This document shows, piece by piece, positions 28,553 through 38,182 of a stretch of DNA of 64,000 bases; position 1 is the first letter of the stretch; each line of letters begins with the position of its first letter. The DNA lies in contig CAIVPX010000171.1 of the NCBI GenBank assembly GCA_903907905.1, positions 41,381-105,380 on the forward strand. Direction: 5' to 3'. The translations under genes and the position numbers were made by a program. This DNA is from an uncultured bacterium (GTDB lineage Bacteria; Pseudomonadota; Gammaproteobacteria; Burkholderiales; Burkholderiaceae_E). The notes under the pieces are model-generated. The model saw only the letters and a list, made by a program, of their open reading frames with translations, searched no databases and was not told the origin of the DNA.

Positions 28553-29053
28553 ATGAACGCGCTGGCGCGACTCGATTCGCTGGTGGCGCGAGCCTGCCGC
28601 CTGTGCGTGGTGGCCTGCCTGGTGGGGCTTTTCGCCCTGCTCGTGCTTGGCATGATTCAGCGACTGGTGCCGGTGCTGCATCTCCAGGGCTATGACGAAC
28701 TCATCGAGTTGCTTTTCATCTGGCTCACCTGTCCAGGGGCGGTCGCGCTCTGGCGCGAGGGCTCGCTTTATCGTGTCAATGCACTCGATCGCCTGTTGCC
28801 GCCGGTGGGCCGTCGCCTCTGGTGGAGCGCGATCCATGTCGGGATGCTGGCGGTCGCACTGGCCCTTGCGGTGGTCGGCTTTGATTTCGTTCGCATGTCG
28901 GGCGAGACCACGCCCTATCTGCAGTGGAACAAGGCCTGGTGGTATCTGGCCATCCCCGTGTGCGGCACGCTCATGGCGCTTTACAGTGCGGTCGCCATCT
29001 GGCGCACGGCTCGCGGCGACATCACCTTGCGCGACGATCTGGAAGGACTCTGA
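28553..29053 (+). CDS. TRAP transporter small permease (DctQ family)
   Basis: 166 aa membrane protein, YDELIELLFIWLTCPGAVALWREGSLYRV, directly after DctM. Confidence 0.88.
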   Translation: MNALARLDSLVARACRLCVVACLVGLFALLVLGMIQRLVPVLHLQGYDELIELLFIWLTCPGAVALWREGSLYRVNALDRLLPPVGRRLWWSAIHVGMLAVALALAVVGFDFVRMSGETTPYLQWNKAWWYLAIPVCGTLMALYSAVAIWRTARGDITLRDDLEGL

Positions 29054-29054
29054 C

Positions 29055-29825
29055 ATGCACCGACTTCAAGGCAAGGTGGCCCTCATTACGGGCGGTGCCG
29101 GCGGCATCGGTTCAGCCACCGCACGACGCTTCTGCGAGGAGGGCGCCTCGGTCGTCCTGGTCGATCTGGCCGATTCACCATTGGGCCAGGTGGCGGCTGA
29201 CATTCGTGCGACGGTGGCGGGTGCGCAGGTGCTCGAGGTCGCGGCCGACGTGGGGGTAGAGACGGAGTCGGTGCGCCTGGTGCGGGCGGCCATCGATCGC
29301 TTCGGTCATCTCGATGTGCTCGTGAACAATGCCGGGATTCGTGCCTATGAGCCGCTTGCCGAGGCCCGCGCCGACACCTGGGCGCGCATCCTCCAGGTCA
29401 ATCTGCTCAGTTATGCCTATCTGTCACGCGAGGCCCTGCCTGCCTTGCGTCAGTCCGGCCGCGGCGCCATCGTCAATGTCTCGAGCACCCATGCGGTCAA
29501 TCCCCGCGCGGGGATGGGCCAATACGATGTGGCCAAGGCCGGCATTCTGTCTCTCACCCGTACGCTTGCCTTCGAGGAAGCCCCCCATCGCGTGCGCGTC
29601 AATGCCGTGTGCCCTGGCCTGACGCTCACGCCGTTTCATGTGGCGCGCGCGGCCCCCTCGGGCAAGACCGAGCACGACCTGCGCACCGAGTTGGTCGATG
29701 TCAACCTGCAACGACGCTGGGCCGACCCGCGAGAGGTGGCCCATCCCATTCTTTGGCTCGCCTCGGATGAGGCCTCTTTCATGACGGCGGCCACACTCAT
29801 GGTCGATGGAGGCACGCGCGTATGA
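29055..29825 (+). CDS. SDR family oxidoreductase
   Basis: LQGKVALITGGAGGIGSATARRFCEEGA...VNNAG...GQYDVAKAGILSLTR...CPGLTLTP. Confidence 0.92.
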   Translation: MHRLQGKVALITGGAGGIGSATARRFCEEGASVVLVDLADSPLGQVAADIRATVAGAQVLEVAADVGVETESVRLVRAAIDRFGHLDVLVNNAGIRAYEPLAEARADTWARILQVNLLSYAYLSREALPALRQSGRGAIVNVSSTHAVNPRAGMGQYDVAKAGILSLTRTLAFEEAPHRVRVNAVCPGLTLTPFHVARAAPSGKTEHDLRTELVDVNLQRRWADPREVAHPILWLASDEASFMTAATLMVDGGTRV

Positions 29826-30799
29826 GCCCGAACCGACTCCCGACCATTCATGGCCACTGGAATGAATCGCCCGACGCCGTCACGCTGGTCGATGCCCATC
29901 ACCATGTCTGGGACCTTGACCGCAACGATTACCCCTGGCTGCGCGACCATCCGGAGCCGAACTTCTTCCTCGGCAACTACGATGGATTGAAGCGCAACTA
30001 TCTGCCGGAGCAGTATCGCGCCGATGCCAGTGCGCACAATGTGCTGGCCACGGTGCACTGCGAGGCCGAGTGGGATCGCAAGGATCAGGTCGGTGAAACC
30101 CGATGGCTCACCCAATTGAGCGCCGACCAGGGCATGCCGGCTGCGATCGTGGCCCATGCCTGGTTTCACACCGACAATTCCGAAGAGGTGCTCGCGCGGC
30201 AGGCTCAATTTCCCATGGTGCGGGGCATTCGGTCCAAGCCGGTCACCTCGCTCAGCCCTGACACCATGACGCCCGGCGCGCCGGGAACCATGCAGGACCC
30301 GCGCTGGCTCGAGGGCTACTCGCGGCTCGAGCGGCACGGCTTCTCCTGGGACCTGCGCGTGCCGTTCTGGCACTTGCCCGAGGCCGCAGAGGTGGTGGCG
30401 ATGTTTCCGCGCACGCCTGTGGTGCTCAATCACACCGGTTTTCCCTGGGACCGCAGCGAACCAGGACTGGCTGCCTGGCGGCGTGCCATGGAGGTCATCG
30501 CCCGTCAGCCTCATGTGCATCTCAAGGTGTCCGAGTTCGGTCTGAAGGACCAAGCCTGGAATTACGAGTCCAATCGCCGCATCGTGCTCGAGGCCGTCTC
30601 CATCTTCGGCATCGAGCGGTGCATGTTCGCCAGCAATTTTCCCGTGTCGGGTTTGCGGGTGTCCTACGACGAACTGGTGCGCTCGGTGGCCCGCATGCTC
30701 GAGCCCTTCAGTGCGGCTGAGCGACGGGCCTTTTTCGTGGACAACGCTGTCCGCTTCTACCGGCTTGATCTGCCCGGGCTCGCCGCGCTGACCGACTGA
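29822..30799 (+). CDS. amidohydrolase family (COG3618-like TIM-barrel hydrolase)
   Basis: LVDAHHHVWDLDRNDYPWLRDHPEPNFFLGNYDGLKRNYLPEQYRAD...ERCMFASNFPVSGL; ATGA overlap with SDR. Confidence 0.88.
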   Translation: MSPNRLPTIHGHWNESPDAVTLVDAHHHVWDLDRNDYPWLRDHPEPNFFLGNYDGLKRNYLPEQYRADASAHNVLATVHCEAEWDRKDQVGETRWLTQLSADQGMPAAIVAHAWFHTDNSEEVLARQAQFPMVRGIRSKPVTSLSPDTMTPGAPGTMQDPRWLEGYSRLERHGFSWDLRVPFWHLPEAAEVVAMFPRTPVVLNHTGFPWDRSEPGLAAWRRAMEVIARQPHVHLKVSEFGLKDQAWNYESNRRIVLEAVSIFGIERCMFASNFPVSGLRVSYDELVRSVARMLEPFSAAERRAFFVDNAVRFYRLDLPGLAALTD

Positions 30800-30887
30800 G
30801 GCTTGCGCGCGGTGGGCAGCGGCGCCGATCCCGCTATCATGTGGGGCTTCTGGCAACGGGTTCGTCCAGCGCTCGGAGCGCATCGGT

Positions 30888-32342
30888 ATGTCTCAGACTC
30901 CCCCCATTCTTCCTGTGGTGCTTTGCGGCGGCGCCGGTACGCGGCTGTGGCCCTTGTCGCGCAAGAGCTTTCCCAAGCAGTTTGTGCCGCTGATCGGCGA
31001 CCGCAGCTTGCTCAGGCTGGCGCTCGAGCGGGTGTCCGCGCTCGGTCCCTGTATCTTCACCGTGGCGGCCGAGGAGCACCGGTTCATGGTGCTCGAGGCC
31101 CTGGCGGCGGCCCAGGTGTCCGGGCCCATGCTGCTCGAACCGGTGCCGCGCAACACGGCTGCGGCCATGGCGCTGGCCGCGCTCTGCGCGCGCGATCAGG
31201 TGGCCGCCGACTCACTGCTGCTGTTCTGTCCGTCGGACCATCACATTCCCGATGCTGAGGCGTTTGCCCGCACGGTCCGCGAGGGCTCGGCGGCTGCGCT
31301 GAGTGGGGCCATCGTCACCTTTGGCGTCAGCCCGAGCTTTCCCAGCACGGCCTATGGCTATATCCGGCAAGGGGCGGCGCGCCTCGACGGCAGCCGACAG
31401 GTGGCGCGCTTCATCGAAAAACCTCAGGCCGACGCTGCCGCCGCCCTGCTTCTGACGGGCGATGTGCTCTGGAATGCAGGCATTTTCCTTGCGCGCATCG
31501 ACACACTTGTGACGGCGCTCGAGCGCCATGCGCCCGATATCCTCGCGGCGGTGGGCGGTGCGCTGGCGTCTGGCGGCCGGGAGGTGGTCGCTGCGCCGCA
31601 CCTGGCGGCCGGTATCGAGTTCATCCGACCCGAGCACGCGGCCTTCGCGGCCTGCCGCGCCCAGAGCATCGATTACGCCGTCATGGAGCGCCACGATGAC
31701 GTGGCGGTCATCCCTTTCAGCGGCCAATGGAGCGATGTCGGCAGCTGGAACGCCGTGGCCGATCTGGTGGTGCCCGATGCCGAGTCCAATCGTCTGGAAG
31801 GGCAGGCGATGGTGCACAAGGCCCGCAACACCTTCATCCACGCGCCCTACCGGCCGGTGGTGGCGTTGGGTACCAGCGATCTGCTGATCGTCGATACGCC
31901 GGACGCGGTGCTGGTGGCGCATCGCGATAGTGCCGAGCAGGTAAGGGAGGTGGTTGCCCGTCTCGAAGATCAGCAGTGCGCGCAGGCGGTCAGCCATCGC
32001 AAGGTCTCCCGCCCCTGGGGCTGGTACGACAGCGTCGATCAGGGGGAGCGATTTCAGGTCAAGCGCATTGGCGTCAAGCCGGGCGCGAGCCTCAGTCTGC
32101 AAAAGCATCACCACCGCGCCGAGCACTGGATCGTGGTGAGGGGCACCGCCGAAGTCACCCGCGGCAGCGACACTTTTTTGCTGAGCGAAAATCAGTCCAC
32201 CTATATTCCGGTGGGCGAAGTGCATCGGCTGCGCAACCCCGGCATGATCGAGCTGGAGATGATCGAGGTGCAGTCAGGCAGCTATCTGGGTGAGGACGAT
32301 ATCGTGCGACTCGAGGACACCTATGGGCGCGTGGTTCGATAA
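30888..32342 (+). CDS. manC: mannose-1-phosphate guanylyltransferase/mannose-6-phosphate isomerase
   Basis: LPVVLCGGAGTRLWPLSRKSFPKQFVPL...FIEKPQAD...VSRPWGWYDSVDQGERFQVKRIGVKPGASLSLQKHHHRAEHWIVVRGTAEVT. Confidence 0.95.
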   Translation: MSQTPPILPVVLCGGAGTRLWPLSRKSFPKQFVPLIGDRSLLRLALERVSALGPCIFTVAAEEHRFMVLEALAAAQVSGPMLLEPVPRNTAAAMALAALCARDQVAADSLLLFCPSDHHIPDAEAFARTVREGSAAALSGAIVTFGVSPSFPSTAYGYIRQGAARLDGSRQVARFIEKPQADAAAALLLTGDVLWNAGIFLARIDTLVTALERHAPDILAAVGGALASGGREVVAAPHLAAGIEFIRPEHAAFAACRAQSIDYAVMERHDDVAVIPFSGQWSDVGSWNAVADLVVPDAESNRLEGQAMVHKARNTFIHAPYRPVVALGTSDLLIVDTPDAVLVAHRDSAEQVREVVARLEDQQCAQAVSHRKVSRPWGWYDSVDQGERFQVKRIGVKPGASLSLQKHHHRAEHWIVVRGTAEVTRGSDTFLLSENQSTYIPVGEVHRLRNPGMIELEMIEVQSGSYLGEDDIVRLEDTYGRVVR

Positions 32343-33558
32343 GGTTTTGAGGCCCTGCCGGCAGATGCTGGGGGGCCTTGCGCTGGCCTTGCTGGCGCTC
32401 GGTGGCTGTTCGACGGTGCGGCCGGATCTGGGCCAGATGAGCCAAGCCTACTCGCTGGCAGTTGAGGAGCACGATCGCAACTCCCTGCTGCTCAACATGG
32501 TCAGGGCCGCCTATGGCTTGCCCATGCACTTCACCACGATCGCCACCATGATGGGGCAGGGCACCCTTTCCGGCAGTGCCTCGCTCAGTTCGCTGGTGTC
32601 GCCGTTTGCCGAGGGCAAGCTCACCACCGAGTTGCAGACCAGCCGACGCTTCGATTTCACCCTGTCTTCGCTCGATAATCAGCAGTTCACCCGGAACTTT
32701 CTGTCCGATGTGCCGCTCGGCGATGTGCATGTCCTTGACTCGTCCGGGCTGATCCCTCGCGAACTGCTCTACATGCTGCTGCTCAGCCGGGTGTCGTTCG
32801 ACCGACTTGCGTCCGACGGTCAGGATTATCGAAACTTTCCTACGGCGCAGGGGTATACCGAATTCCGGGGTCTGGTGGTCGACCTGATCGGGGCGGGCTT
32901 TCGGACCGAGAGTTTTCGCAGACCCATGGAGATCGGCCCCGTGCTGACGCGCGACGAGGCCGTCCGTTTCGTCGGCGACAGCGTTCGCAACCTGCATAAC
33001 CTCGTCAACCTGCCCGAGGACGACTGGTTCTCGCTTTCGCCGGTGGCTGGTACGCCGGGCAGCTTTCAGGTGGTCGTGCGCGACCGCCGCACGCGCTTCT
33101 GCCTGCTGTCGACGCTGCGCGCGAAGTTTGCGCGCGCCAATCTGCCCGCCTCGACGGAGTGCCGAATCGACATTTTCGACGACCCGCGTTCCGGGTCTCC
33201 CAACTGGAGCATTCGCCTGGAGGTGGATATCCGGTCGACGCGCGATGTGCTGCGCTATCTCGGAGCGCTCGTCCGCGCCCAGAATGCAGCGGGCGCCGAC
33301 AACTGGAAGGCTACGCTCAATGTCGCGAGCGTTCCCGGTGGTCCGCGTGAGGAACAGCCTCTGCTCGTTGTACGCAGGGGCCCTGTACCAGACGGCGTGC
33401 GGGTGATCGCCGAGGCTTCGCACCTGGGCGAAAACTACTATGTGCCGCTCGAGGGCTCGGGCCTGTCGGCCCAGGTGTTCGAGATGTTGTCGCTGCTGAT
33501 GGCGATGAACAAGGTGCCCGGCTCAATCCCCGCGTCATCGGGCGTGCTGGTTCGCTGA
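32323..33558 (+). CDS. uncharacterised lipoprotein
   Basis: Lipobox LALLALGGC; LLLNMVRAAYGLPMHFTTIATMMGQGTLSGSASL; 20-nt overlap with manC. Confidence 0.75.
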   Translation: MGAWFDKVLRPCRQMLGGLALALLALGGCSTVRPDLGQMSQAYSLAVEEHDRNSLLLNMVRAAYGLPMHFTTIATMMGQGTLSGSASLSSLVSPFAEGKLTTELQTSRRFDFTLSSLDNQQFTRNFLSDVPLGDVHVLDSSGLIPRELLYMLLLSRVSFDRLASDGQDYRNFPTAQGYTEFRGLVVDLIGAGFRTESFRRPMEIGPVLTRDEAVRFVGDSVRNLHNLVNLPEDDWFSLSPVAGTPGSFQVVVRDRRTRFCLLSTLRAKFARANLPASTECRIDIFDDPRSGSPNWSIRLEVDIRSTRDVLRYLGALVRAQNAAGADNWKATLNVASVPGGPREEQPLLVVRRGPVPDGVRVIAEASHLGENYYVPLEGSGLSAQVFEMLSLLMAMNKVPGSIPASSGVLVR

Positions 33559-33636
33559 AAGATGCCCGGAGCCCGCAGAGTCCGGGCGGGCTTGGGGCGC
33601 GCAGGGGCCAGCCGGGACGGCCTCAGCCGGCGGCCC

Positions 33637-34536
33637 TCAGGCCTCGCCCGAAGCCTTCTCCGAAGTACGTCCTGCGAGTAGCGCCACCAGTTCGGGCACC
33701 AGGGCCAGAGGGCTCGCCTCAGCGGCGGCTCTGGCGAGTGTGCCGGTGACGGCCTGAGCGATGGCACGTTCGGCGTTCGAGTCTTCGGCCATCTGGCTGT
33801 AGTAGCTCAGATCCTTGTGCGCATTGCGAATCGAAAACTGCAGACCGCCCGGGTCACCGCTCAAGAGGAAGGGTTTGAGCCGGTCGAGCGCTGCGCCCCA
33901 GCCGCCGCCCCGGGCCAACACATCGACAAAAGTTGCTGCCGGCACGCCCGATTGCTCGGCACAGGCGGCCGCCTCGGCGATGAGGGACACCGTTCCGAGC
34001 GAGACAAAGTTGTGCAACAGTTTCATCCGGTGCCCGGAACCCACCGGGCCCGCATGGAAGATGTTCTCGGCGAAGCACGACAGCAGGGGACGGCAGCGTT
34101 CCAGCAGCGCGGCATCGCCGCCCACCAGCAGGTTGAGCCGGCCTGCGGCCGCATCCTGCGGCAAACGCGTCATGGGCGCATCGAGAAACTCGCCGCCCGC
34201 TGCGCGGACGGCGGCCGCCATCCGCTCGGTGGACGAAGGAATGGCAGTCGAGCAGTCGATCACGATCGTACCCGGCCGCATGCCTGCGAGCACGCCGTCG
34301 GGGCTGGTCAATACAGCCTCGACCTGGGGGCTGCCGGTGACGCACACGAAGACCACCTCCACCTCGGCTGCCAGTTGACGTGCGCTGCCACGCGTCTGCG
34401 CGCCGGCAGCCAGCAGGGCGTCGAGGGATTGGTTGCCGGGGTGGTCCAGGATGCGCAAGGCGTGGCCGTGCTTGATCAGGTTGGCGGCGATCCCAACGCC
34501 CATCATGCCGGCGCCAATCAGTCCGAGGGTGCTCAT
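33637..34536 (-). CDS. 3-hydroxyisobutyrate-dehydrogenase-like NAD(P)-dependent oxidoreductase
   Basis: MSTLGLIGAGMMGVGIAANLIKHGHALRILDHPG...FLDAPMTRLPQDAAAGRLNLLVGGD...GPVGSGHRMKLLHN. Confidence 0.92.
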   Translation of the reverse strand: MSTLGLIGAGMMGVGIAANLIKHGHALRILDHPGNQSLDALLAAGAQTRGSARQLAAEVEVVFVCVTGSPQVEAVLTSPDGVLAGMRPGTIVIDCSTAIPSSTERMAAAVRAAGGEFLDAPMTRLPQDAAAGRLNLLVGGDAALLERCRPLLSCFAENIFHAGPVGSGHRMKLLHNFVSLGTVSLIAEAAACAEQSGVPAATFVDVLARGGGWGAALDRLKPFLLSGDPGGLQFSIRNAHKDLSYYSQMAEDSNAERAIAQAVTGTLARAAAEASPLALVPELVALLAGRTSEKASGEA

Positions 34537-34553
34537 GGTATGAAGTCTCCGTC

Positions 34554-35294
34554 TCAGCCCAGCACGTAGCCGCCGTCAGCAATCAGTGTTTCGCCCGTGA
34601 CATAAGACGCTGCCTCCGATGCGAGAAACAGGGTCATGTTGGCGACTTCTTGCGCACTGCCCCAGCGACCCAGCGGGACTCGGGCCAGCCCGCGGTCGCC
34701 CTGATAGCCGGGTGCAGCCGTTTGCTGAGTCATGCGGGTGAGCGATCGGCCGGGGGCGAGACAGACCACACGCACGCCATGCGGACCCCATTCCACGGCG
34801 GCGGCCTTGGTCAGTTGCGTGACCGCCGCTTTGGCTGCGGCGTACACCGCGCGATTCTCGCCCGCGCAAAAGGCGGTTTGCGAACCGATCGATACGATGA
34901 CACCGTGCCGCTGAGCGACCATCTTTCGGCCGAAGTGCTGCATGAGCAGCAGAACGCCGACCAGATCGGTATCGAGCATCAGCCGGATGTCGGCTTCCGT
35001 GGTCTCCAGCAGTGGCTTGGCCACCAAGGCGCCGGCATTATTGATCAGCACATCGACCGAGCCGGCCTGCTCGGACAGGCGCTCGATCGAGCGCGGATCG
35101 GTTTGATCGAAGACGCAGGCCTGGGCGCCGAGTTCATCGGCCAGTGTCGCCAAGGGTTCGGCCTCGATGTCGGCGAGTACGAGTTGCGCACCGCGCGCGT
35201 GGAAGCTCTGTGCGATGGCCCGGCCGAAACCGTTGGCCGCCCCTGTGACCAGCACGCGCCGGCCGGTGAAATCGAGCGCCTGTTCGATCATCAT
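34554..35294 (-). CDS. SDR family oxidoreductase
   Basis: [43 protein letters not shown]...NNAGAL...YAAAKAAVTQLTKA...ADGGYVLG. Confidence 0.92.
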   Translation of the reverse strand: MMIEQALDFTGRRVLVTGAANGFGRAIAQSFHARGAQLVLADIEAEPLATLADELGAQACVFDQTDPRSIERLSEQAGSVDVLINNAGALVAKPLLETTEADIRLMLDTDLVGVLLLMQHFGRKMVAQRHGVIVSIGSQTAFCAGENRAVYAAAKAAVTQLTKAAAVEWGPHGVRVVCLAPGRSLTRMTQQTAAPGYQGDRGLARVPLGRWGSAQEVANMTLFLASEAASYVTGETLIADGGYVLG

Positions 35295-35299
35295 GTTCG

Positions 35300-36223
35300 T
35301 CAAAGTCCCATGCGTTCGCGCACCCATCGCAAGGTGTGCGAGGCACCCTCGGCGAGGGACACACGTGGCGAAAACCCGAGGTCGCGGCGTGCGGCCTCGA
35401 TACTCATCAGGCCAATGCCGAAGCTGTTGAGGGCCGAGGCCTGCGGATCGGCCTCCAGACGCGCGGCGGGCAGGCACTGCCGGACGGCTGCCTCGACGTC
35501 GGCGAGCGTATGCGTGGCGCCTGGTCCGATGTTGTAGCTGCGTAGCGCCAGTGTGGGGGTGTCGAGCGCGGCGATGACCGCATCGACGACGTCGTCGACA
35601 TAGACGAACTGACGGGTACGCGTCGGATCTTCGCGAAAGCGTGTGACCCGCCCCTGCAAGCCATTTTCGAGGGTAGTCCGGATGACGCAGTCGGTGACTC
35701 GCCCGGGTCCGTAGCAGCCCGCGACCCGCAGCGATACGGCATCGACCCCGTGCTGGGCGTGATAGGCACTGATCAGGGCATCGCCCGCTGCCTTGGTCGC
35801 ACCGTAGACCGTTTGTGGCTTGAGTACCGTATCTTCGGTGATGACGGGGAGCCCTGGGTGTTCGCCATAGGCCACCACCGAAGAGAAGCACACCACGCGA
35901 CGCAGTCCGTGAATACGGGCAGCCTCGAGCAGGCCAGCCACACCGCCGATGTTGATGTCACTGACCCGGGCCGGCGCGTCGCGCAGCAACATGGGGCCCG
36001 AGACCCCGCCCGGATGGACCACATGCGTGATACCAAATCGCCGGATGGCCTCGTGCCAGCGCTGCGGATCGGGCAGGTCGTGGGTGATGACCGGGAAGGG
36101 CGAATGGGCCGGCACGCGCTGATCCATGCCGACGAGATTGCGTCCGCCCTTCAGCAGGCGTTGGGCCACCGCCTGACCAATCAGTCCGCCCAGTCCGGTC
36201 ACCAGGATGGTTTCACTGCTCAT
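35300..36223 (-). CDS. NAD-dependent epimerase/dehydratase
   Basis: ILVTGLGGLIGQAVAQRLL...CFSSVVAYGE...VYGATKAAGDALI...FVYVDDVVDAVIAAL. Confidence 0.92.
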   Translation of the reverse strand: MSSETILVTGLGGLIGQAVAQRLLKGGRNLVGMDQRVPAHSPFPVITHDLPDPQRWHEAIRRFGITHVVHPGGVSGPMLLRDAPARVSDINIGGVAGLLEAARIHGLRRVVCFSSVVAYGEHPGLPVITEDTVLKPQTVYGATKAAGDALISAYHAQHGVDAVSLRVAGCYGPGRVTDCVIRTTLENGLQGRVTRFREDPTRTRQFVYVDDVVDAVIAALDTPTLALRSYNIGPGATHTLADVEAAVRQCLPAARLEADPQASALNSFGIGLMSIEAARRDLGFSPRVSLAEGASHTLRWVRERMGL

Positions 36224-36274
36224 GGGCGGACGTTCCTCAGGGCGGCGACGGGGTTCAGGTGATCGGGCTGCTGA

Positions 36275-37567
36275 TCAGTTGACCGGCATCAGCAGGTCGG
36301 GCAGCCAGGTGGTGAGTTCGGGGAACACGGTAATGAGTGCCAGGGTGACCAGCATCGTGAGAAAGATGGGCCACATTTCCTTCCAGAACTTCATCATGGA
36401 GATGTCAGCCATGCGGCACAACAGGAACATGGTGAGGCCGTAGGGCGGCGTGACCAGTCCGATAAGTAGCGTGAACACGGTGATGACGCCGAAATGCACC
36501 TCATCGATGCCCAGTGCCTTGACGGTGGGCAGCAGCAAGGGTACGAACACCAGAATGATGGGGACGGTATCGAGCATGCACCCCAGTGCAAGGTAGATCA
36601 GGATGACGATGCAGAGAAATACGATGGGGTCGGCCGACATGCCCGTCATCCAGTTGGCCAGGCCGTCGGCTGCACCGTAGAGCGTCAACACGCGGCCAAA
36701 GACTGCAGCGGCGGCGATGATGAGAAAGACCGAGCCCATGGTTCGGGTGGTGGTCAAGACCTGGCGGGCGAACGAGGCCGGCGTCATCTCGCGGTAGAGC
36801 AGTCCGCCCACGACAATCACGGCCAGGACACCCAGGACCGCCGCCTCCGTCGGTGTGGCGATGCCGCTCAGAATGCTGCCCAGAACCACCACGGGAATGG
36901 CCAGTACTGGCAGGCCGTTGACCGTGGAGCGCACGCGCTCGCCCATGCTGGCCTTCGGTTCGCGCGGATAGTTGTTGCGACGGGCGACCACGTAGGCCTG
37001 CAGCATGAGCAAAAGACCCAGCAAGGCGCCGGGGATGGCCCCACCCAGAAACAGTCGGCCCACCGAGGCTTCGGTCGCTGCGGCATACAGGATGAAGGCA
37101 ATGGACGGGGGGATGAGCGGGCCGATCATGGCGGCGCCGGCGATGATGGAGGCCGCGTAGGCGACCGGGTAGCCAGCCCGCTTCATGGCTGGAATGAGCA
37201 GCTTGCCGGTGGCGGCCGCGTCAGCCAGATCGGAGCCCGACATACCGGCCATGACGATGTTGACCGCCACGCTGACGTGCGCCAGGCCGCCCGCGATGTG
37301 TCCGATCCAGGCGCGCGCGACATTGACCAGACGCTGGGTGACCCCCGAGGCCAGTGCGAGGTCCCCCATCAGGATGAAGAAGGGGATGGCCAGCAGCACG
37401 AAGTGATTGACGCCCTGCCACATGGTGGTGGGGAGCGTGGAGAGGTTGATCGCGGAGGGCGCGAACACCATGCCCACCAGCGAGGCGCCAATCAGCGTGA
37501 TGGCGATGGGCACGCGCAGCGCGAACAGCGTGAAGAAGACAATGATGATGAGGGTGAGTCCGTCCAT
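36275..37567 (-). CDS. TRAP transporter large permease (DctM family)
   Basis: FVLLAIPFFILMGDLALASGVTQRLVNVARAWIGHIAGGLAHVSVAVNIVMAGMSGSDLADAAATGKLLIPAMKRAGY. Confidence 0.94.
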   Translation of the reverse strand: MDGLTLIIIVFFTLFALRVPIAITLIGASLVGMVFAPSAINLSTLPTTMWQGVNHFVLLAIPFFILMGDLALASGVTQRLVNVARAWIGHIAGGLAHVSVAVNIVMAGMSGSDLADAAATGKLLIPAMKRAGYPVAYAASIIAGAAMIGPLIPPSIAFILYAAATEASVGRLFLGGAIPGALLGLLLMLQAYVVARRNNYPREPKASMGERVRSTVNGLPVLAIPVVVLGSILSGIATPTEAAVLGVLAVIVVGGLLYREMTPASFARQVLTTTRTMGSVFLIIAAAAVFGRVLTLYGAADGLANWMTGMSADPIVFLCIVILIYLALGCMLDTVPIILVFVPLLLPTVKALGIDEVHFGVITVFTLLIGLVTPPYGLTMFLLCRMADISMMKFWKEMWPIFLTMLVTLALITVFPELTTWLPDLLMPVN

Positions 37568-37582
37568 GGGCGCGCCTTGCTT

Positions 37583-38182
37583 TCAGATGTCGACCGGCTG
37601 GCCGCCGGCACGAATCGGTTCATCGCTGAAGCGCTTGACGAGCAGCGCCAGCGAGTAAAGGATCATCAGCCCGCTGGTGACCGGAATCGAGTAGGCAAAA
37701 ATGGACAGCGGCAGCCCGAGCGAAATCGAGGTCATGATGTCGAGGGCGCGCGCATTGTTCCAGCCCCACCAGGCGATGGGCGCCAGCAGGCCCAGGGTGA
37801 TCAGATCACCGATCACGAGCAGGATTCGCTTGCCTGCCATGGGAACCAGATCGAATACCGCCGACATGCTGATGTGTTCGTCCGTACGCTGCAGCACTGC
37901 GGCGGCCCAGAGCGTGGCCCACACCATGACCAGGCGCCCGGCTTCCTCCGTCCACGGCATCGAGTAGTCGTCGGGCAGCACGTAGCGCGCGACGACCTGC
38001 ACGGTGGAGGTGGCGAGCATCATGAGCATGAGAAAGAGGCTCATGGAGTTTTCGGCATGCCGCCAAAGGCGCGCGGCCACCGGCAGTTCAGTCGCGTCCT
38101 GCCGAACCGCCCAGGCGAGCCAGAGGGCGAGCAGGATGCAGGCTCCCGTCAGGAGTTTCAGTTCGAGCGGGGTGGGCATCAT
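37583..38182 (-). CDS. TRAP transporter small permease (DctQ family)
   Basis: Membrane protein, YSMPWTEEAGRLVMVWATLWAAAVLQRTDEHISM, adjacent to DctM. Confidence 0.88.
   Translation of the reverse strand: MMPTPLELKLLTGACILLALWLAWAVRQDATELPVAARLWRHAENSMSLFLMLMMLATSTVQVVARYVLPDDYSMPWTEEAGRLVMVWATLWAAAVLQRTDEHISMSAVFDLVPMAGKRILLVIGDLITLGLLAPIAWWGWNNARALDIMTSISLGLPLSIFAYSIPVTSGLMILYSLALLVKRFSDEPIRAGGQPVDI

Noticed and set aside
33564-33587. GCCCGGA...TCCGGGC stem after the lipoprotein gene as a terminator
   Set aside because: No T-tract and long loop; too weak to list as a feature.
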